This document shows positions 15,261-21,588 of a DNA stretch of 24,095 nt, piece after piece. The notes beneath the pieces are model-generated. The model ran no database searches and was not told where the DNA came from. It was given only the letters and a program-made list of their open reading frames with translations. Within the stretch, counting starts at the first letter, position 1; every line of letters starts with the position of its first letter. The translations under genes were made by a program, and so were the position numbers. Source of the DNA: Synergistales bacterium (GTDB lineage: Bacteria; Synergistota; Synergistia; Synergistales; Aminobacteriaceae); assembly GCA_025997955.1 (NCBI GenBank), contig BNVH01000062.1, positions 1-24,095 on the forward strand. Direction: 5' to 3'.

Positions 15261-15266
15261 TATAAT
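15261..15266 (+). promoter_or_regulatory. -10 box of the dpp operon promoter
   Basis: A perfect TATAAT lies 70 bases upstream of the binding-protein start. The -35 region 17-18 bases upstream (around TGACGC) is poor, so activator dependence is possible. Confidence 0.45.
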
Positions 15267-15335
15267 ATTTTTGCGTTCTGAGTTTGGGGACGGGGGCGAA
15301 AAGCCCAATATTCTAATACAGGAGAGTGGACGGAA

Positions 15336-16886
15336 ATGAAAAAGCGCAAGTGTTTTCTTTTGGCGGTTGTTTTGCTATTGATGTTAGCGTTTGTTTTCGC
15401 GCCTGTCGCGAACGCGGCGGAAAATGACACGTTGAACTTCAGACTGATGTTCAACTGCAGCACCGTAAGCCCGTATCTGCATTTTAACGACGCGGACTGG
15501 TGGTGGCAGGCCGGCGTATTCGAGCCGCTCGTGTGGCTAAATGACGCAAACGGCACTTTCGAGCCGATGATCGCCAAAGAGTGGTCGGTAAGCGACGACG
15601 GTTTAGTCTACACTTTCAAGCTGCGCGACGATGTGTATTTCCACAACGGAGAAAAACTGAAAGCCTCGGACTGCGTCTTTTCGTACAATTTAGCGAAACA
15701 GGCCCCTACTCTCACCACGTTCACATCGCCCTATGACAAAGCCGAAGCGGTCGACGACACTACATTTAAAGTTCATCTCAAAGAACCTTATTACCCCTTC
15801 CTTCACCACTCGTCCATGATCAAGATCGTCAGCGAAAAGGCGGTCTCGGAGCAGGGCGCGGACTTCGGCACCAAGGTCGCGCTCGCCGGAACAGGTCCGT
15901 ACTATATGACGGAGTACAACCCGGCGGTCAAAGTCGCGGTCAAGGCGTTTGACAAATACTATCTCGGCAAGGCCCCAATCGAGAACGTGAACTATATAGT
16001 CATGGTCGACGACAGCTCCGCCGTAATCGCGTTTGAAAGAGGCGAGATAGACATAATTCAGGTTCCTTCCACGTATTGGGCGGACATCAGCAAAAGCGAC
16101 AAATACGGCAGCAAAATAACCCCGCGTCACGAGCTATACTACCTTATCGTGAACATGAACAGCCCCGAGCAGAACAAAATTCTCGCCAACAAAGACATAA
16201 GACAGGCCATAGGCTATTGCGTCGACAAGCAGGCCATCGTGGACGTAGTCAAAGAGGGGCTTGCCATTCCTTACGACCAGTTCATGGACCCGGCTATCAC
16301 GGCTGGCGGACCGGAATCCACTATCAAATACGAATACAACCTCGACAAGGCCCGGGAGTCCCTGAAGAAAGCCGGCTACCCAGATGGGGTCAATGTCGGA
16401 ACTCTGATGTCCTTTTCGCCGTCTGAGTACGTGAAGATGGCTCAGATAATTCAGGCCTCCTGCGCGGAAGTAGGCATCAAATTTGAAATAGAGCAGATGG
16501 AGGTCGCGGCCGGCCTCACCGAGATGCGCGCCGGCAAGACCAGCATGTCGTTTTGCGCCTCGACGTTCCTCCTCGACTACGACTATATCGGCAGGTATTT
16601 TCATACGAGGAACGACGCCACGCACTTCGTGAAGTACAAGGGCAGCGACCTCATCGACTGGAAGACCATCGACAACAAGTTCGACGACGGAACGAGGGCA
16701 AAAGATCCGGCGCAGCGAAAGAAGATATACTCCGAGGCCGAGAGAATAATCATGGACAGCGGCACGTATTTCCCGATAATGATGACGTCTTTTGGCATGG
16801 CTTGGCAAAAGGACCTCAGCGTGGATACGAGCAAGTGGGGAGCGTTCTTCATGTTCTCCCCTTATGACTGGGCCTGGAAGAAGTAA
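15336..16886 (+). CDS. dppA: Peptide ABC transporter periplasmic binding protein, DppA/OppA family
   Basis: This 516-residue family-5 extracytoplasmic receptor has a leader (MKKRKCFLLAVVLLLMLAFV to about ANA-AEN) without lipobox. The mature protein shows family-5 landmarks: VFEPLVWLNDANGTFEPMIA, then KEWSVSDDGLVYTFKLRDDV, YFHNGEKLKASDCVFSY, GTGPYYMTEY, ERGEIDIIQVP and DIRQAIGYCVDKQAIV. The ending is APYDWAWKK-like (SPYDWAWKK). Substrates in the family include di- and oligopeptides, glutathione and nickel chelates. The divergent M20 peptidase favours peptides or acyl amino acids. AGGAGAG precedes the ATG. It is the first gene of a five-gene importer. Confidence 0.92.
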   Translation: MKKRKCFLLAVVLLLMLAFVFAPVANAAENDTLNFRLMFNCSTVSPYLHFNDADWWWQAGVFEPLVWLNDANGTFEPMIAKEWSVSDDGLVYTFKLRDDVYFHNGEKLKASDCVFSYNLAKQAPTLTTFTSPYDKAEAVDDTTFKVHLKEPYYPFLHHSSMIKIVSEKAVSEQGADFGTKVALAGTGPYYMTEYNPAVKVAVKAFDKYYLGKAPIENVNYIVMVDDSSAVIAFERGEIDIIQVPSTYWADISKSDKYGSKITPRHELYYLIVNMNSPEQNKILANKDIRQAIGYCVDKQAIVDVVKEGLAIPYDQFMDPAITAGGPESTIKYEYNLDKARESLKKAGYPDGVNVGTLMSFSPSEYVKMAQIIQASCAEVGIKFEIEQMEVAAGLTEMRAGKTSMSFCASTFLLDYDYIGRYFHTRNDATHFVKYKGSDLIDWKTIDNKFDDGTRAKDPAQRKKIYSEAERIIMDSGTYFPIMMTSFGMAWQKDLSVDTSKWGAFFMFSPYDWAWKK

Positions 16887-16905
16887 AAACGCAACACGCA
16901 ATACG

Positions 16906-16929
16906 CCCCTCTCCCCGCGGGGAGAGGGG
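16906..16929 (+). promoter_or_regulatory. GC-rich REP-like palindrome between dppA and dppB
   Basis: The 24-bp perfect palindrome has arms CCCCTCTCCCC and GGGGAGAGGGG around a GC centre. It lies between the dppA stop and the dppB ribosome site (GGGGGCGAG). No T-run follows. The C4TCTC4/G4AGAG4 type resembles dispersed REP-like repeats found between genes in many bacteria. The likely effect is to stabilise the dppA message and limit dppBCDF expression, and it could also mask the dppB ribosome site. Confidence 0.75.
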
Positions 16930-16944
16930 TTTGGGGGCGAGCTG

Positions 16945-17886
16945 ATGATAAGATATGTAGTGAAGAGAGTAATACTGATAATTCCGATACTTCTGGGCGT
17001 GTCGTTTCTTGTTTTTGCTATACTCAGCTTCACCCCTGGAGATCCGGCCTCCACAATACTTGGCAACGGCGCTACAGAGGAGGCCATCAAACAGCTCAAC
17101 CATGAGCTTGGCTATGATTTGCCGTTCCTTCAGAGATACGTCATCTATATAACTGACATCGTCACAAAATTCGATTTCGGGTTTTCTTACCGGACGCGCT
17201 TGCCGATAGCCAACGAACTTGTGAGCAGACTTCCGATATCCTTGAAGTTGGCGTCGCTGTCGATAATACTCGCTTGCCTGATAGGCATTCCCGTCGGCAT
17301 CATGACGGCGGTAAAACAGTACACCATGTTCGACACCGTCCCCACCATAACGGCTCTTATATTTGCCGCATTTCCCACGTTCTGGCTTGGAATGCTCCTG
17401 CTCTACGCGTTCTCGCTCAAACTCGGCATATTTCCCTCTTACGGCGCCTCTACCTGGGTTCATTTCGTGCTGCCAGTCATAGGCTTGGGGTTGCCCGAGG
17501 CCGCTACCATGATGCGCTTCACCCGGTCGTCGATGCTTGAGACCGTCAGGCAAGATTATATCAGGACGGCCCGCTCAAAGGGCGCGCCCGAGAGAAGCGT
17601 CATATGGAAACACGCGCTCAAAAACGCGCTCATCCCGATAGTCACTATAATAGGCGTCGATTTCGCAGCCCTGATGGGCGACGCCTGCGCTACCGAGGTG
17701 CTCTATTCCCTGCCCGGACTGTGCACTATGATTATCAACGGCATAAGGCAAAAGGACGTGCCGAGCGTCATGGGGGCGACCCTCCTGTTGACCGCGTTCT
17801 GCTCGCTTGTGGTTCTCTTGGTTGATATTGTCTACGCTTTCATCGATCCGCGTATCAAAGCGAAATATTCCGGAAGCAGAGGGTGA
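16945..17886 (+). CDS. dppB: Peptide ABC transporter permease DppB
   Basis: This 313-residue membrane protein starts MIRYVVKRVILIIPILLGVS, the standard DppB/OppB N-terminus. It then has FTPGDPA (29-35), a periplasmic loop and a membrane domain with six segments expected. The EAA loop lies at about 207-232 (RTARSKGAPERSVIWKHALK). It ends with IDPRIK as usual. The open frame extends back to 16792 through the palindrome and into dppA, but ATG 16945 matches the family start and follows a G-rich ribosome site. The next gene starts four bases after its stop. Confidence 0.92.
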   Translation: MIRYVVKRVILIIPILLGVSFLVFAILSFTPGDPASTILGNGATEEAIKQLNHELGYDLPFLQRYVIYITDIVTKFDFGFSYRTRLPIANELVSRLPISLKLASLSIILACLIGIPVGIMTAVKQYTMFDTVPTITALIFAAFPTFWLGMLLLYAFSLKLGIFPSYGASTWVHFVLPVIGLGLPEAATMMRFTRSSMLETVRQDYIRTARSKGAPERSVIWKHALKNALIPIVTIIGVDFAALMGDACATEVLYSLPGLCTMIINGIRQKDVPSVMGATLLLTAFCSLVVLLVDIVYAFIDPRIKAKYSGSRG

Positions 17887-17890
17887 GCGA

Positions 17891-17920
17891 ATGGAAGAAA
17901 ATTTAATGGAAGAAAATTTA
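17891..17920 (+). repeat. 15-bp tandem duplication spanning the dppC start codon
   Basis: ATGGAAGAAAATTTA occurs twice without interruption (17891-17905, 17906-17920). It duplicates the start codon and five N-terminal residues, so two starts in the same frame are available. It looks like recent replication slippage. Confidence 0.95.
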
Positions 17921-18778
17921 GATGTAGATTTTCGCAAACAAAGCAACGCCAAGGAGATATGGCGGAGATTCAAAAAAAACAGGAGCGCGATGATAGGGCT
18001 TGTCCTCTTTGTCTTCATGTTCGCCGCCTGTTTTATCGCGCCCTTGTTCGTTCCCTACACAAGCGTCACCCGGCAGGACACCAAAAATAAATTCGCGCCG
18101 CCTAGTGTCGCCCATATAGCGGGCACGGATAACTTCGGGCGCGACGAGATGGCGCGTATCCTCTACGGCGGGCGCATGACCATGTCCATAGGCTTCATAG
18201 CCGCCGCAATTTCGCTCTTGGTCGGGGGTTCACTCGGCATGATGGCCTCTTTCTACGACAAAGCAGATAACCTGATAATGCGTTTTATTGATATATTGGC
18301 GTCCATTCCGCCGATACTCATGGCCCTCGCCATAGTTTCAGCGATGGGCACAAACTTGCGAAACGTCGTTATCGCCATATCCATATCGCGCATGCCGGCC
18401 TTTTGCCGCGTGGTGAGAGCGGCCGTCATGGGCATAGTAGACCAGGAGTACATTGAGGCCGCGCGGGCCGGCGGCACGGGGGATTTTCGCATCCTCACAA
18501 AGCATGTGCTGCCAAACTGCCTCGGCACGATAATAGTTCAGACTACTATGAACATGTCCCTCCTCATGCTCGCCGCGGCAAGTCTGAGCTTTATCGGAAT
18601 GGGCGTCCAGCCTCCGGCGCCGGAATGGGGCTCGATGCTGAGCGAGGCGCGCGAGTATATGCGCTCGGCCCCGAGCCTCATGATCCTGCCCGGCTTGGGC
18701 ATCGTGTTGGTGACGACACAACTCAATCTGATAGGCGACGGCCTCCGCGACGCTTTCGACCCGAGGTTGAAAACATGA
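17891..18778 (+). CDS. dppC: Peptide ABC transporter permease DppC
   Basis: This 295-residue membrane protein has an N-terminal charged tail, a first membrane segment at about 33-55 and the DppC hallmark HIAGTDNFGRDEMARILYGG at 75-94. The EAA loop EYIEAARAGGTGDFRILTKH is present, and it ends GDGLRDAFDPRLK as usual. The start at 17891 was chosen because GAGGGTGAG lies just upstream. A second in-frame ATG at 17906 comes from an exact 15-base tandem duplication that makes the N-terminus MEENLMEENL. It pairs with DppB to form the channel. The stop overlaps the dppD start (ATGA). Confidence 0.92.
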   Translation: MEENLMEENLDVDFRKQSNAKEIWRRFKKNRSAMIGLVLFVFMFAACFIAPLFVPYTSVTRQDTKNKFAPPSVAHIAGTDNFGRDEMARILYGGRMTMSIGFIAAAISLLVGGSLGMMASFYDKADNLIMRFIDILASIPPILMALAIVSAMGTNLRNVVIAISISRMPAFCRVVRAAVMGIVDQEYIEAARAGGTGDFRILTKHVLPNCLGTIIVQTTMNMSLLMLAAASLSFIGMGVQPPAPEWGSMLSEAREYMRSAPSLMILPGLGIVLVTTQLNLIGDGLRDAFDPRLKT

Positions 18779-19809
18779 TCGCGAAAGAAACTACGAAAGA
18801 AGCTACAAAAGAACAAATGCTTGAGGTGAAAGACCTGTTCGTCGAGTATCAGACCGACCTTGAGACTATAAAGGCCGTGAACGGGGTCTCGTTTTCCCTT
18901 GCGAAGGGCGAGACTCTCGGGTTGGTCGGAGAGACGGGCGCGGGGAAAACCACCACCGCCTTGGCGCTGATGAGGCTCTTGCCCGAGCGAACCGGCAAAA
19001 TCAAGCAAGGCGACATACTGATCAACGGTTCTAGCGTCCTCAAAAGCTCCGACAAAGAACTTATGCGGCTTCGCGGAGAGACGATAGCCATGATTTTTCA
19101 GGATCCTATGACGAGCCTCAATCCGGTTCTCACGATAGGAGACCAGATATCCGAGTCCATCTCGCTCCACAACTCTCAGGGCAGGACGGCTGAGCAGATT
19201 CAGCTTCGCGTTGACGAGGTGCTGAACATGGTTGGAATCCCGTCCGCGAGGAAGGGCGAGTACCCACATCAGTTCTCCGGGGGTATGAGGCAGCGCGTAG
19301 TGATAGCCATAGCCATGGCCTGCGAACCAGACCTTCTTATAGCGGACGAACCCACGACGGCCTTGGACGTGACGATACAGGCTCAGGTGCTGATGATGAT
19401 ACGCAACTTACGCGATAGGCTCGGCATGTCGCTTATCATGATAACTCACGACCTCGGCATAGTCGCTCAGACCTGCGACAACGTGGCGGTCATGTACGCG
19501 GGGGAGCTAGTGGAGGTCGGCAGCGCGCGCGATATTTTCAAGGCCGCTCATCATCATCCCTATACCGACGGGCTCTTTGGCTCCATCCCAAAGCTGCGCG
19601 AACGCGTGAAGCGTCTGAAGCCCATATCCGGCCTGATGCCGGACCCGACGCGGCTGCCTACGGGATGCTACTTTTCGCCTCGGTGCCCGCTCTGCGCGGA
19701 TATTTGCCGTGAGAGGAAACCAGATGTTTTCGCCAAAGACGGGCATAAAATCAAGTGCCATTTGCGTATAAACGCGGACGGCTATATCAAAGACGAGGTT
19801 CGGTCATGA
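18775..19809 (+). CDS. dppD: Peptide ABC transporter ATPase DppD
   Basis: This 344-residue ATPase has Walker A GETGAGKT (52-59), Q-loop Gln109 (MIFQDPMTSLNP), signature FSGGMRQR (168-175), Walker B LLIADE (187-192) and His225 (ITHDLGIVAQ). The C-terminal oligopeptide-transporter region carries Cys298, Cys304, Cys311 and Cys328 plus Cys307. Four of these match the cysteine pattern that binds an iron-sulfur cluster in a characterised DppD. ATG 18775 overlaps the dppC stop and is the best start. The longer frame upstream lies inside dppC. It pairs with DppF as the heterodimeric motor. Confidence 0.93.
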   Translation: MIAKETTKEATKEQMLEVKDLFVEYQTDLETIKAVNGVSFSLAKGETLGLVGETGAGKTTTALALMRLLPERTGKIKQGDILINGSSVLKSSDKELMRLRGETIAMIFQDPMTSLNPVLTIGDQISESISLHNSQGRTAEQIQLRVDEVLNMVGIPSARKGEYPHQFSGGMRQRVVIAIAMACEPDLLIADEPTTALDVTIQAQVLMMIRNLRDRLGMSLIMITHDLGIVAQTCDNVAVMYAGELVEVGSARDIFKAAHHHPYTDGLFGSIPKLRERVKRLKPISGLMPDPTRLPTGCYFSPRCPLCADICRERKPDVFAKDGHKIKCHLRINADGYIKDEVRS

Positions 19810-20765
19810 CAACTCAGACGCCGCTTGTCAAAACCACAGGGCTCAAAAAATATTTCAACGTGTCGAAAAAACTCCTGCACGCGGTCGACGACATCGACCT
19901 CGAAATTTTCCCAGGAAAAACGCTCGGCGTCGTCGGCGAGTCGGGTTGCGGTAAAAGTACGCTGGGGCGGGTGATTCTGCGTTTGTTGGAGCCGACTTCC
20001 GGCGATATTTTCTATGACGGGGAAAATATCACGAAGTATCGCGGGAGCAGGCTCAAGGAGATTCGCGCGCAAATGCAGATTATATTCCAAGATCCCTATT
20101 CGAGTCTGAACCCGCGCATGTCCGTAGCTGAGATTATAGCCGAATATATGATAGTGAACCATGTATATAAGCGCAAAACCGAGGCCTTCAGCCAGGCGGC
20201 TAAGCTGATGGACCTCGTTGGGTTGGCCCGCAGGTACGCCAACCTCTACCCTCACGAGCTCGACGGTGGCAGGCGTCAGAGAATAGGCGTCGCCCGCGCC
20301 CTCTCCCTCAACCCAAGTTTCATCGTATGCGACGAGCCGGTCAGCGCGCTCGACGTATCCATTCAGGCTCAGATACTGAATCTGCTTATGGACCTTCAGG
20401 AAAATATAGGGCTTACGTATATGTTCATCACTCACGACCTCTCCGTAGTGCGTCATATCTCAGACGATATAATGGTGATGTACTTAGGGCAGTGCGTGGA
20501 GCGGGCGAGGGCCGACGAACTGTTTGATAATCCCTTGCATCCCTACACAAAGGCGCTACTGTCGGCAATCCCAGAGCCGGACATCGACGCGCGCAACAAG
20601 GAAATTCAAATTATCCGCGGAGAGGTCACCAGCCCAATCAACCCTCCCGCCGGCTGCCGCTTCGCCCCGCGGTGCGAATCAGCGACGGAAAAATGCGCGA
20701 CCGAGGCTGTAGAGCTCGTCGACAGGGGCGAGGGGCATTTTGTGGCCTGCGCAAAAATGGACTAA
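19806..20765 (+). CDS. dppF: Peptide ABC transporter ATPase DppF
   Basis: This 319-residue ATPase has Walker A GESGCGKS (44-51), Gln95 (IIFQDPYSSLNPRM), Walker B FIVCDE (172-177) and His210 (ITHDLSVVRH). The signature reads LDGGRRQR (152-159) instead of LSGGQRQR, with Asp and Arg replacing Ser and Gln. I recall that form from a DppF subgroup, so it is probably natural. C-terminal Cys284, 290, 297 and 315 match the family cysteine cluster. ATG 19806 overlaps the dppD stop (ATGA). It is the last gene of the operon. The 45 bases to the convergent SWIM gene show no strong terminator. Confidence 0.92.
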   Translation: MTTQTPLVKTTGLKKYFNVSKKLLHAVDDIDLEIFPGKTLGVVGESGCGKSTLGRVILRLLEPTSGDIFYDGENITKYRGSRLKEIRAQMQIIFQDPYSSLNPRMSVAEIIAEYMIVNHVYKRKTEAFSQAAKLMDLVGLARRYANLYPHELDGGRRQRIGVARALSLNPSFIVCDEPVSALDVSIQAQILNLLMDLQENIGLTYMFITHDLSVVRHISDDIMVMYLGQCVERARADELFDNPLHPYTKALLSAIPEPDIDARNKEIQIIRGEVTSPINPPAGCRFAPRCESATEKCATEAVELVDRGEGHFVACAKMD

Positions 20766-20810
20766 AGATAACAAGTGATCTCTTTTCTTCGGTGGTCTTC
20801 TAAATCGACT

Positions 20811-21584
20811 CTATTTTGCATCACTCACAACAGAAGTTTGTTCTTGAGGCTTAAGTTGTTGACATTGGTTCTCAATCCCGAACAATCCGGCTATATCAAT
20901 GTCGTTTATAATTCTTTTCGACTTTTGGTTCGCGTTTTTGAGCATATTTTTCATCTTGTCCTCGACTGATTTTTTGATAAGCGCGGAAAAGTCAACGTCG
21001 CGCAAAGTGAAAAACAGCTTAGGGTCGCTGTCTAATTTTGCGCCAACGCCGTATAGCACGGCCGCGACGTGCTTGCACATATAAGCCCAGTCTGGACAGG
21101 AGCATTCAAAATGTATTTCCTTCGGTGAAGGAAACAAACCGGTAGTTTGTTGGAGGAATATCCGCGACAATTCCTCCGGAAACTTGCCGTCCACGAGCTC
21201 GGCGATGCTGCCTATCTTTCGGCTGCATTGCTCGACAATCGAGTTCCACTTTGACTTGATCATTTTGTCTATGCTTATCGAAACAGAGTAGGGTGTTTTG
21301 CGCGAGCCCTGCACAAGCGCCTCTATTTGCCCGCTCGTTATCTGAAGATCCAACACCATTCCGTTTTTGACGTAGGCGCTTCCGCGACTGATACGGCTAT
21401 CGTAATCGGCGTAGCTTTCGAGGTTTTTGTTCCACGCGACGCCCCACCAAGTCTTGGCTATCTTCCTGCCCTCAATGACGATGGGCGCTATATTGGGGTT
21501 CTTTTTCCTCAATTTTTCAATCTGAGCCTGAGCCTCGGCTTTTTTCTGCGCTACAGGTGTATATTCGTAATCGAAATATCCCAT
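20811..21584 (-). CDS. SWIM zinc-finger protein, partner of SNF2 helicase (YwqB-like)
   Basis: This 257-residue protein has a SWIM zinc finger at Cys161, Cys163, Cys170 and His172 (FECSCPDWAYMCKHVAAVLY). The N-terminal KTWWGVAWNKNLESYADYDS at 44-63 is typical of bacterial proteins encoded next to SNF2-type helicases (ywqB beside ywqA in B. subtilis). Its role is unknown and is probably in nucleic-acid metabolism with the helicase. The start lies four bases after the helicase stop with GGGGG upstream, so translation is coupled. The tail after LFGIE (NQCQQLKPQEQTSVVSDAK) contains the right copy of the 21-bp direct repeat and may be an insertion-derived extension. Confidence 0.85.
   Translation of the reverse strand: MGYFDYEYTPVAQKKAEAQAQIEKLRKKNPNIAPIVIEGRKIAKTWWGVAWNKNLESYADYDSRISRGSAYVKNGMVLDLQITSGQIEALVQGSRKTPYSVSISIDKMIKSKWNSIVEQCSRKIGSIAELVDGKFPEELSRIFLQQTTGLFPSPKEIHFECSCPDWAYMCKHVAAVLYGVGAKLDSDPKLFFTLRDVDFSALIKKSVEDKMKNMLKNANQKSKRIINDIDIAGLFGIENQCQQLKPQEQTSVVSDAK
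20850..20870 (+). repeat. Right copy of the 21-bp direct repeat, inside the SWIM gene tail
   Basis: It is identical to 278-298 and in the same orientation. On the minus strand it encodes NQCQQLK in frame, 13 codons before the SWIM stop. In the left copy the same reading frame also gives NQCQQLK, just after a stop codon. Flanking bases on both sides differ, so the similarity is sharply limited to 21 bases. Confidence 0.8.
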
Positions 21585-21588
21585 GTGT

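Noticed and set aside
16792..16944. N-terminal extension of dppB
   Set aside because: The extension is translated palindrome and dppA coding sequence. The family N-terminus MIRYVVKRVI starts at 16945.
16134..17099. 321-codon minus-strand open frame across dppA and dppB
   Set aside because: It is antisense to two well-supported genes, runs through the palindrome and has no domain signature.
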